The notes beneath the pieces were generated by a model that searched no databases, was not told the origin of the DNA, and worked only from the letters and a program-made list of their open reading frames with translations. This document shows, piece after piece, positions 45,808 to 53,016 of a DNA stretch of 64,000 nt. Positions within the stretch are counted from its first letter, which is position 1. Each line of letters opens with the position of its first letter. Location of the stretch: contig NZ_VLKP01000004.1 in assembly GCF_007830115.1 (NCBI RefSeq), positions 186,001 to 250,000 on the forward strand. Direction: 5' to 3'. Made by a program: the position numbers and the translations under genes. The stretch comes from Aerolutibacter ruishenii (GTDB lineage: Bacteria > Pseudomonadota > Gammaproteobacteria > Xanthomonadales > Xanthomonadaceae).

Positions 45808-46944
45808 ATGGCGGCAGTGCATCCCTTGAAGCATCGGGTGGCGGAGTTGTTGGCACTGGCCGACGTACGGCTGGATGGCACCCGTGACTGGGACCTGCAG
45901 GTCCATGACGAGCGCCTGTACACGCGGGCTCTGGCCGATGGCTCGCTGGGACTGGGCGAAGGCTACATGGACGGCTGGTGGGATACCCGCAGCCTCGACG
46001 GCCTGCTGACCCGCCTGCTGCAGTCCCATCTGGACGACCGCGTCCACGGCTGGCACTGGGTGCTCGATGGCCTGCACGCGCACCTGACCAACCTGCAGAC
46101 CCGCTGGCGCAGCCGCGAAGTGGGCAAACGCCATTACGACCTGGGCAACGACCTCTACCGCGCCATGCTAGGCCAGCGGCTGGTGTACAGCTGCGGCTAC
46201 TGGGCCAACGCCGACCACCTTGACGCGGCGCAGGAGGCCAAGCTCGACCTGGTCTGCCGCAAGCTCGGCTTGCGCCCGGGCATGCACGTGCTCGATATCG
46301 GCTGTGGCTGGGGCGAGGCGCTGAAATACACCGCCGAGCGTTATGGCGTCTCCGGCGTGGGCGTCACCATCTCGAAGGAGCAGGCGGCCCTTGCGCGTGA
46401 ACTGTGCGCCGGCCTGCCCATCGAGATCCGCGTGCAGGACTACCGCGAGCTGGACGAACCGTTCGACCGCATCCTGTCCATCGGCATGTTCGAGCACGTG
46501 GGCGTCCGCAATTACCGCGGCTATTTCGATGTGGTGCGCCGCTGCCTGCGCGAGGATCCAGCGACCGGCGGCGGCCTGTTCCTGCTGCACACCATCGGCA
46601 CCAACGTTTCGACCACCCACACCGACCCGTGGATTGGCCGCTACATCTTCCCCAACTCGATGCTGCCTTCGGCCGCGCAGATCACCAGCGCGATGGAAGG
46701 ACTTTTCGTGGTGGAGGACTGGCATGGCTTCGGTCCGGACTACGACCGCACGCTGCAGGCGTGGCGCAGCAACATCGAAGCTGCATGGGACCGCCTGCCG
46801 CCGCGTTACGACGAACGCTTCCGGCGCATGTGGCGCTTCTATCTGGGTGCATCGATGGCGACGTTCCGCAGTCGTCGCTCGCAGCTCTGGCAGCTGATGC
46901 TGTCGCCGCACGGGGTGCCGGGCGGTTACAGCGCGCAACGATGA
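45808..46944 (+). CDS. cfa: Cyclopropane-fatty-acyl-phospholipid synthase
   Basis: A 378-residue SAM-dependent methyltransferase that adds a methylene bridge to unsaturated acyl chains of membrane phospholipids. Landmarks: LGEGYMDGWWD in the N-terminal domain, HYDLGNDLYRAMLGQRLVYSCGYW, the SAM loop VLDIGCGWGEALKY (about residue 160) and MFEHVGVRNYRGYF (about 228). The length matches E. coli Cfa. ATG 45808 follows GAGGACAGGGACG. The gene is monocistronic, and an S9 peptidase relic begins just after it. Confidence 0.94.
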   Translation: MAAVHPLKHRVAELLALADVRLDGTRDWDLQVHDERLYTRALADGSLGLGEGYMDGWWDTRSLDGLLTRLLQSHLDDRVHGWHWVLDGLHAHLTNLQTRWRSREVGKRHYDLGNDLYRAMLGQRLVYSCGYWANADHLDAAQEAKLDLVCRKLGLRPGMHVLDIGCGWGEALKYTAERYGVSGVGVTISKEQAALARELCAGLPIEIRVQDYRELDEPFDRILSIGMFEHVGVRNYRGYFDVVRRCLREDPATGGGLFLLHTIGTNVSTTHTDPWIGRYIFPNSMLPSAAQITSAMEGLFVVEDWHGFGPDYDRTLQAWRSNIEAAWDRLPPRYDERFRRMWRFYLGASMATFRSRRSQLWQLMLSPHGVPGGYSAQR

Positions 46945-46960
46945 CCGGCATCGAGCGCGA

Positions 46961-47385
46961 CGGGGGCAGATCAGGAAATTCCATCGCGCGATGCACTGTT
47001 CTTCGATCGCGAAGTCCAAATGGCTGGCCAACCGTGGCTATGCGGTCATGCAGGCCAACTTCCGTGGGTCCGCCGGTTTCGGCAAGGATTTCGGCAAGCA
47101 GGCCGAGAGCGACCAGGTCGTGCACGCCCCACAGGCCAAGGACATTCCCGTCGCCCACGCATTGTTCCCCGGCGAGGGCCACGGCTTCGCGCGCCCCGAG
47201 AACAGCAAGGCGTTCTTCGCGGTGGCCGAGGGCATTCTCGGGCAGCGCCCGGGCACCCGGGCGGGCGGGTGGTGGCGCCGGTCGGGGATGGCCTGGCCGG
47301 GTCCAGCCTGAGCGTGTCCCACGGCGCCGATGGCGTGCCGGGGCTGGCGGCGGCGCTGGAGGCGCATACCGCCGATTCAAGAAAA
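46961..47385 (+). pseudogene. Remnant of an S9 prolyl oligopeptidase gene
   Basis: From about 47021 the frame reads WLANRGYAVMQANFRGSAGFGKDFG, a typical S9 segment just before the nucleophile region. It then jumps straight to KQAESDQVV and DIPVAHALFPGEGHGFARPEN, the region of the catalytic His. About 150 residues between these blocks, including the Ser (GGSYGGY-type) and the Asp, are missing. Near 47264 the frame shifts and VAPVGDGLAGSSLSVSHGADGVPGL continues in another frame as the normal S9 C-terminus. The large N-terminal beta-propeller is absent too. This is decayed DNA, not a functional gene. Confidence 0.85.
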
Positions 47386-47398
47386 AACCCGTCGAAAT

Positions 47399-47415
47399 AT
47401 GACGCCTTACGTCAT
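47399..47415. promoter_or_regulatory. Palindrome ATGACG-N5-CGTCAT
   Basis: Perfect 6-bp arms at 47399-47404 and 47410-47415 around CCTTA. It lies between the S9 relic and the secreted protein gene, about 150 bases upstream of its start. The arm sequence resembles no site I can name for this family of organisms. Confidence 0.4.
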
Positions 47416-47456
47416 TGATGGCTCCTGTGGGGCAGGCCCGTCAATGGCGGTCTACG

Positions 47457-47495
47457 CGTGAATATGGTCACGGTGAAATTGTGACGTATGGCACA
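47457..47495. promoter_or_regulatory. Two CRP/Clp-like sites upstream of the secreted protein
   Basis: CGTGA-ATATGG-TCACG at 47457-47472 and TGTGA-CGTATG-GCACA at 47480-47495 both match the TGTGA-N6-TCACA pattern bound by CRP and by the xanthomonad Clp protein. The second deviates at a single core base and has A/T flanks on both sides. Centres are 23 bases apart. A TTGACT lies at 47504-47509, but no good -10 follows at the right distance. Confidence 0.5.
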
Positions 47496-47564
47496 AAATG
47501 TGCTTGACTCTGTGGCGAACAACTCCGGCCACTACCCGGTGGCCGCCAACCAGGGGAAATAGTC

Positions 47565-48089
47565 ATGAAGCGTACCGTCCGCCAGGCCGTCATCGGCCTT
47601 GCGCTGGCCTTGGCCAGCACCTCGGCTCTGGCTGCAGTCGTGTTTGACGTCAACACCGGCGTGGGCTCCGTCGGCAAGGGCGATGTGCAGGAGGCCTTCG
47701 GCTGGAACGACGCAGCCCTGCAGGCCAGCGCCGGCGGCGTCACCTTTACCTATGGCTTTACCGCAGTCTATGCGGCGGTGTGCACCTGGACCACGGGTGA
47801 AGGCACCCGCGGCGAGAAGACCCACAACGTTGCGCACTCGCAGGAGATGGATGTCTCCAGCGCGATCAATGTCGCCTTGCGCCGCAACCCGCAGTCGAAG
47901 GTGACTGGCTTCAGCCTGACGGGCTACGGCGATAGCTTCAGCGAAAGCGGCACCGTGCCGGTGGTCGGTGGCCCGTGCCCAGGCAACCAGGGGCACGGCG
48001 GTGTGTGGAGCAGCGTCACGCTGCTGGCCGGCAGCGAGGGTGGCCTGTACGTCAACTACGGGGACCAGAAGGTGCTGCTCCCGCTGTAA
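47565..48089 (+). CDS. Secreted protein of unknown function
   Basis: A 174-residue protein with a textbook signal peptide (MKRTVRQAVIG..., cleavage near residue 23 at ALA). The mature part looks beta-rich, with GSVGKGDVQEAFGWND at its start, TYGFTAVYAAVCTWTTGEG and TRGEKTHNV in the middle and two cysteines that could pair. I recall similar short exported proteins in several bacterial groups, always uncharacterised. The leader AGGGGAAATAGTC is good. Several palindromes lie upstream. It ends 7 bases before the convergent histidine kinase gene. Confidence 0.85.
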   Translation: MKRTVRQAVIGLALALASTSALAAVVFDVNTGVGSVGKGDVQEAFGWNDAALQASAGGVTFTYGFTAVYAAVCTWTTGEGTRGEKTHNVAHSQEMDVSSAINVALRRNPQSKVTGFSLTGYGDSFSESGTVPVVGGPCPGNQGHGGVWSSVTLLAGSEGGLYVNYGDQKVLLPL

Positions 48090-48096
48090 GCGCGGA

Positions 48097-49359
48097 TCAG
48101 AAGCGCAGCGTGGTGGTGGTGCCACGCCCGGGGGTTGAGTCGAACCTCAACCCCCAGTGCAAGTGCTCGCACAGCCGTGAGATCAGGTCCAGGCCGATGC
48201 CGCCGCCACCGCGGTCACCGCCACCACGCGCCAGCCGGGCGTAGATCGCGCTGATTTCCTCCGGGGTCATGCCGTGGCCTGGGTCGTCGATCATCACCGT
48301 GGCCGGTATCTCCAATCGCACGCGGATCTCGCCGCTGTCGCTGTTCTCGATGGCGTTGCGCAGCAGGTTGCCGATGGCGGTCTGGACGATGGCCACTGGC
48401 GCCAGTATCTCGCATGCGGGTAGCGGGTCGATCCGCACGGTCAGCGCCTTGTCCTCCAGCAGGTGGCGGTGGTCGTCGACGATTTCCGGCAGCAGCTGGT
48501 CCAGCGCGATGCGATCGCTGGCCTTGCCCAGTTGCGCAGGATCCTTGGCCAGCACCAGCAGCAGCGAGATCAGTTGTTCGACATGCGAGGCGGTGCGCTG
48601 GATTCGCGCCAGGCGCTGGTGCACGTCGGCGGTGACGTGAGGCTGCGCCAGCGCGATCTCGGCTGCACCCGCGATCACCGCGATGGGCGTGCGCAACTCA
48701 TGGCTGGCGCTGTCGATGAAGGCGCGCTCGCGCTCGACGAAGCGGTCGTTGCGTCGCAGGTAGCCGTTGAGCGCCTCGGCAATGGCGACCAGGTCACTGC
48801 TGGCGGTGTGTGGCAGGCTCACCGCCTGCCCGGGCTGGTCCGGGCGCAGGGCGGCGATCTGCCGCGTGAACGCATTCAACGGCCGCACCAGGTGGTTGAC
48901 GCTCAGCGCCACCGCCAGGCCGAGCAGCAGGATCATCGCCAGTGCCGCACCCATCACCACCAGCGCCAACCGCTCCTCGTGCCGCTCGAAGTCGCTGATG
49001 TCGATGGTCAGTACCGCACGCTGGCCGTCGATGTCGCGGACCATTGCCGCGATGGGTTGGCCTTCGAGCACGAGGTCGTCGTGCAGGCCGGGCGGCAGGG
49101 CCTGCAGCGATGCCGGTACCGTGCGTCCGGCACTGCCGTCGTACAGCCGCATCGAGGCGGTATCGTGCCAGTCGTAGCCGGATTCCTGGGTGCGGCGTTC
49201 GGCGAGGTGGTCCAGTTCCGACTCCAGCACCGCGCGCCACACCAGGCGTTCCGCGTACTCGTTGGTGATCGCGCCATAGGCCATCACCGCCAGCGTCAGC
49301 AGCGCGAGGTAGGCGAGCATGCCCCAGACGATGCGCTGGCGCAGGTTAGCCTTCGCCAT
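48097..49359 (-). CDS. Sensor histidine kinase
   Basis: A 420-residue membrane kinase: transmembrane helix about residues 12-32, a periplasmic domain of ~105 residues, second helix about 135-157, HAMP (HLVRPLNAFTRQIAAL), then the phosphoacceptor SHELRTPIAVIAG, N-box LLRNAIENS, G1 IDDPGHGM and G2 GGGGIGLDLI. The start at 49359 overlaps the response regulator's end by 14 bases, so they are translated together. Position beside PAP2-eptA suggests a role in sensing envelope stress or cationic antimicrobial peptides, as for PmrB or ColS; this is inferred from context. Confidence 0.9.
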   Translation of the reverse strand: MAKANLRQRIVWGMLAYLALLTLAVMAYGAITNEYAERLVWRAVLESELDHLAERRTQESGYDWHDTASMRLYDGSAGRTVPASLQALPPGLHDDLVLEGQPIAAMVRDIDGQRAVLTIDISDFERHEERLALVVMGAALAMILLLGLAVALSVNHLVRPLNAFTRQIAALRPDQPGQAVSLPHTASSDLVAIAEALNGYLRRNDRFVERERAFIDSASHELRTPIAVIAGAAEIALAQPHVTADVHQRLARIQRTASHVEQLISLLLVLAKDPAQLGKASDRIALDQLLPEIVDDHRHLLEDKALTVRIDPLPACEILAPVAIVQTAIGNLLRNAIENSDSGEIRVRLEIPATVMIDDPGHGMTPEEISAIYARLARGGGDRGGGGIGLDLISRLCEHLHWGLRFDSTPGRGTTTTLRF

Positions 49360-50062
49360 GCATGGCCCCCGTCGGCATGGCGTCCGTGTCGGCACCGACC
49401 CCCAGCCGGTAGCCGACCCGGGGCAGGGTGTGAATCAGTTTCACCGACGCGTTGCCGTCCACGCTGCGGCGCAGTTCGTACACGTGGGAGCGCAGCATGT
49501 CGCCGTCGGGCGGGCTGTCGCCCCACAGCGCCTGCTCCAGCCGCTCGCGGGTGACGGTGGCGGGGCTGGCCTGCATCAGCACCTCCAGCAGCTTGCGGCA
49601 GGCCGGGTACAGGTGCAGCGAACGCCCGGCGCGGGTCACCTCCAGCGTGGTCAGGTCGTAGCGAAGGTCGGCGATCTCCAGCACGCGGATGCGGCCCCGG
49701 CCGGTGGCGCGCGCGACCAGGGCCTCCAGCCGCACCTCCAGTTCGGGCAGGGCGAAGGGTTTGGTCAGGTAATCGTCGGCACCGGCACGGAAGCCGGCGA
49801 TCTTGTCGGGCAGTTCGTCGCGTGCGGTGAGCATCAGCACCGGCGTGTCGCGGCCGGCCTCGCGCAGGGCGCGCACCACCTCGTGGCCCTCCAGCCGCGG
49901 CAGCATCCAGTCCAGCACGATGGCGTCGTAGGCGTGGTTCAGCGCCAGGTGCAGGCCCGTGCGGCCGTCAGGCGCGGCATCGAGCACGTGGCCGCGCGCC
50001 TCGAAGTATTCGAAGAGGTTGGCCACCAGGCTGCGGTTGTCTTCCACCACCAGTATCCGCAT
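49346..50062 (-). CDS. OmpR-family response regulator
   Basis: A 238-residue regulator. The receiver domain has the acidic pocket VVEDNR, the phosphorylated Asp in IVLDWMLPRLEG (about residue 50), the switch Thr in LMLTARDE and Lys in DDYLTKPF. The winged-helix output domain covers about 125-225, ending GDMLRSHVYELRRSVD and LPRVGYRLG. It is co-transcribed with its kinase and divergent from the PAP2-eptA operon, its likely target. Confidence 0.93.
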   Translation of the reverse strand: MRILVVEDNRSLVANLFEYFEARGHVLDAAPDGRTGLHLALNHAYDAIVLDWMLPRLEGHEVVRALREAGRDTPVLMLTARDELPDKIAGFRAGADDYLTKPFALPELEVRLEALVARATGRGRIRVLEIADLRYDLTTLEVTRAGRSLHLYPACRKLLEVLMQASPATVTRERLEQALWGDSPPDGDMLRSHVYELRRSVDGNASVKLIHTLPRVGYRLGVGADTDAMPTGAMHGEG

Positions 50063-50407
50063 GGGTGCGGGTGTCCTCGCGCGCGGGGCGCATGCAAGCG
50101 TTGATCGGCCAGTCTGCGCCGGCCGATGTCGGAACTTTGTCCGGGCCGCGCGGGTGGCCTGCCCATGGTGGGTGGCGACGACGGATGGGGCAAGCGCCGA
50201 GGCTTCGCGGCGACGCGAAAGGCGTCCTCGTCAAGTCGCAAGCACTGCGCATGCGGACGGCGCAACGATGAGCCTCCCGGTTCATGCGTGCGGCCGGATA
50301 TCCCAGTGACTCCGCAGTACTGCGCTAACGCGTTGTTTACAAACCTCCGACGTCTCTCCGACGGCGCCGCCGTGACCATCTCCGCGGCTCTCGGAAATGG
50401 TGCGCGC
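50063..50407. other. Intergenic region between the regulator and PAP2-eptA
   Basis: These 345 bases carry the divergent promoters of the two-component genes and PAP2-eptA. The only ordered element I can see is the direct repeat at 50345-50363. Open frames here look like shadows (no family similarity, arginine/alanine-rich). Confidence 0.6.
50345..50363. promoter_or_regulatory. Direct repeat CTCCGACG with 11-bp phasing
   Basis: CTCCGACG occurs at 50345-50352 and again at 50356-50363, exactly 11 bases start to start. Tandem half-sites one helical turn apart are how OmpR/PhoB-type dimers bind. It sits 45-63 bases before the PAP2 start codon and faces the regulator gene. Binding by the adjacent regulator is inference. 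Confidence 0.45.
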
Positions 50408-51223
50408 ATGCATTCATCCCCCTTCCAACCCCAGGCGGCCCGCGGCGCACAGGCCGGTTGGCGGCTGCCTTTCCTTGGGCGGCGCGATCCCCGTCTAGAG
50501 GTCGCGGTCGCGCATGCCATTGGCGGGGAGCTGCCGCCGCACGCGCGCAGGCTGCCGTGGCCCGAACTGTGGGTGCCGTGGCTGGTCGGTATCGTGCTGC
50601 TGGTGTTGATGGTTGTTGCCGACGTCGACTTCCGCTGGGCCGATCAGCTGTATGGGTTGCAGGGCCAGCACTGGGCGCTGAAGTCCGCATTCGTCACCGA
50701 AGACCTGTTGCACCGGATGGGCCGTGACCTCTCCGCAGCTGCCTGGCTGGCCGTGGCAGTCGCCTGGGTCCTGAGCTGGCGGCGCCCGCATATGGGCGCC
50801 CAGCGCCGGGCACTGGCGCTGCTCGCGCTCTCGGTGCTGCTCGCCACTGGCCTGGTGGCGTGGATCAAATCGTGGTCGAACATGGACTGCCCATGGGACC
50901 TGCTGCGCTATGGCGGGCAGCGCCCGTTCGTGGCGCTGTGGGAGGCCCGTCCGGCGGCGCTGGGCCACAACCGCTGCTTCCCGGCCGGGCACGCCAGTGC
51001 CGGCTATGCGTGGATGGCGTTGTACTTCCATGCGCTCGCCGTGCGGCCCGCATGGCGCTGGCTGGGGTTGGGCGTGGGCGTGGCGGCGGGGTTGGTGTTC
51101 GGTCTGTCGCAACAGCTGCGCGGCGCCCACTTCCTATCGCATGACGTGTGGACGGCGTTGCTGTGCTGGACCGTCGCCGTCGTGGCCTGGCGGATTGGCC
51201 ATCGGCGCGAGGGTCGCGCATGA
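50408..51223 (+). CDS. PAP2 family lipid phosphatase
   Basis: A 271-residue inner-membrane phosphatase with five to six helices. The three PAP2 motifs are recognisable: KSWSNMDCPWDLLRYGG (KX6RP with Cys replacing Arg, as I recall for this subfamily), FPAGHASAGYAW, and QQLRGAHFLSHD with the catalytic Arg, His and Asp. Linked to eptA by an ATGA overlap, it may remove or transfer phosphate on lipid A or undecaprenyl pyrophosphate. ATG 50408 has only a weak leader (GGAAATGG). Confidence 0.88.
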   Translation: MHSSPFQPQAARGAQAGWRLPFLGRRDPRLEVAVAHAIGGELPPHARRLPWPELWVPWLVGIVLLVLMVVADVDFRWADQLYGLQGQHWALKSAFVTEDLLHRMGRDLSAAAWLAVAVAWVLSWRRPHMGAQRRALALLALSVLLATGLVAWIKSWSNMDCPWDLLRYGGQRPFVALWEARPAALGHNRCFPAGHASAGYAWMALYFHALAVRPAWRWLGLGVGVAAGLVFGLSQQLRGAHFLSHDVWTALLCWTVAVVAWRIGHRREGRA

Positions 51224-52896
51224 GTGCGGTTGAATGGCCGCGCGGCGGCGCATGGGGCTTGGTGCGGAACTGGTTGTCCTCGCGGCCGTTGCTGACGGTC
51301 GAACAACTGGCCCTGGTTGCCAGCCTGTACTTCTCGCTGGTGTTCAACGTTGCCTACTGGCGTGGCGTGGCCGCCACCGGCAGCTTGCACGGCGCTGGCG
51401 GTACGCTGACCGGGGTGTCGATGTTCCTGGCGATCACCGCATTGCACGCGTTGCTGCTGGGTGTGCTGCTCAACCGCTGGACCGCGCGGCCGCTGCTGGC
51501 CGTGCTGCTGGTGGCCACTGCGGCCGCGGCGTACTTCGCCAGTGCCTACACCGTGTTCCTGGATGCGGACATGGTCCGCAACGTGCTGCACACCGACGCC
51601 AAGGAATCGCGTGAACTGTTCGCGCCGGGCATGCTGGCGTGGGTGACGGTGACCGGCGTACTGCCGGCGGTGGCGGTGTGGCGTGTGCGCGTCGTGCGCA
51701 CGCCGTGGCCGCGGGCTGCAGGCGTACGGGTGCTGTGGATGGCCGGCGTGACCGCAGTGGCGATCGTCGCATTGCTGGTCTCGTTCCAGAACGTGTCGGC
51801 GCTGATGCGCAACCACAAGGAACTGCGCTACCTCATTGCTCCCGGCAACTACCTCGTGTCACTGACCCAGGTGGTCCTGGAGGACCACGCCGGTCCTGCG
51901 CAGCCACGTGCACCCATCGGGCTGGACGCGAAGGTGGTGGGGCGCCCGTCCGGAGCCAAACCGCGCCTGCTGGTGCTGGTGGTGGGCGAAACCGTGCGCG
52001 CACGGAACTGGGGGCTCAACGGTTACGCGCGCCAGACCACGCCGCAACTGGCTGCCCTTGCGCCCCTCAATTTCCCCGACGTGACCGCCTGTGGCTCCGC
52101 GACGGAGGTGTCGCTGCCGTGCATGTTCTCGCCATGGGGCCGCGCGGACTACGACAAGGACCGCATCAAGCACTCGCAGTCGCTGCTGCACGTGCTCGAT
52201 CACGCTGGCATCGGCACGCTGTGGCGCGACAACCAGACGGGGTGCAAGGGGGTGTGCGAGGGGCTGCCGTTCGAGTCGTTCGAACACGGCACGGTGGCCG
52301 GCGATTGTACCGCCGAGGGCTGCATGGATGATGTGCTGTTGGATGGCCTCATGGACAAGGTGGCTCGCATGCCGCGCGACGCGGTGGTGGTGCTGCACCA
52401 GTTGGGCAACCATGGCCCCAGTTACTACGCGCGCTATCCGAAGGCGTTCCTGCGTTTCACGCCGGCCTGCGAGACCTCCGAGCTGGGCGACTGCAGCTCG
52501 CAGCAGGTGGTCAACGCCTACGACAACGCGATCCTGCATACCGACGATTTCCTGGCCAAGGCCATCGGTCGGCTGGCACAGCGCCACGACCGCGACACCG
52601 CACTGGTGTACGTGTCCGACCATGGAGAATCACTGGGTGAGAACGGCCTGTTCCTACACGGCGTGCCGTACGCCATCGCACCCGACACGCAGATCAAGGT
52701 GCCGATGGTGATGTGGCTGTCGTCGGGCATGGCCGCCAGCCGCGGTATCGACATGGCCTGCCTGCGCGCCCGCTCACGGCAGGCGGCCAGCCACGACAAC
52801 CTGTTCCATTCGGTGCTGGGGCTGCTCCAGGTGAGCACCCGCGAGTACGACCCGGGCAGGGACCTGTTCAAAGCCTGCACCTCACCCGTGTCCTGA
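51220..52896 (+). CDS. eptA: Lipid A phosphoethanolamine transferase
   Basis: A 558-residue alkaline-phosphatase-fold enzyme with five N-terminal helices (residues about 25-200) and a periplasmic sulfatase-like domain. The metal-binding Glu is in VVGETVRARNWGLNGY (about 256), the nucleophile Thr in CGSATEVSLPCMFS (about 295), and the second metal site in VSDHGESLGENGLFLHG. Cys pairs match the disulfides of EptA/MCR. It adds phosphoethanolamine to lipid A phosphates, lowering charge and sensitivity to cationic peptides. The ATG overlaps the PAP2 stop (ATGA). Location beside a PmrAB/ColRS-like pair fits. Confidence 0.93.
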   Translation: MSAVEWPRGGAWGLVRNWLSSRPLLTVEQLALVASLYFSLVFNVAYWRGVAATGSLHGAGGTLTGVSMFLAITALHALLLGVLLNRWTARPLLAVLLVATAAAAYFASAYTVFLDADMVRNVLHTDAKESRELFAPGMLAWVTVTGVLPAVAVWRVRVVRTPWPRAAGVRVLWMAGVTAVAIVALLVSFQNVSALMRNHKELRYLIAPGNYLVSLTQVVLEDHAGPAQPRAPIGLDAKVVGRPSGAKPRLLVLVVGETVRARNWGLNGYARQTTPQLAALAPLNFPDVTACGSATEVSLPCMFSPWGRADYDKDRIKHSQSLLHVLDHAGIGTLWRDNQTGCKGVCEGLPFESFEHGTVAGDCTAEGCMDDVLLDGLMDKVARMPRDAVVVLHQLGNHGPSYYARYPKAFLRFTPACETSELGDCSSQQVVNAYDNAILHTDDFLAKAIGRLAQRHDRDTALVYVSDHGESLGENGLFLHGVPYAIAPDTQIKVPMVMWLSSGMAASRGIDMACLRARSRQAASHDNLFHSVLGLLQVSTREYDPGRDLFKACTSPVS

Positions 52897-52953
52897 GGTC
52901 TCTGCCTTGCTGGCGCGATGGCCCGCGCCGTTCGGCAGCGATGCGGCGGGACC

Positions 52954-52988
52954 AAAAGGAAAGGCCGCCCGGATTGCTCCGGGCGGCC
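52954..52988 (-). terminator. Terminator of the M3 peptidase gene
   Basis: GGCCGCCCGG at 52963-52972 and CCGGGCGGCC at 52979-52988 form a perfect 10-bp stem with loop ATTGCT. On the minus strand it is followed by TTTCCTTTT. It lies 29 bases beyond the peptidase stop codon and separates it from the convergent eptA; it could slow plus-strand transcripts as well. Confidence 0.85.
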
Positions 52989-53016
52989 CCCTGCCCACGT
53001 CTGACGAGGACGCGTG

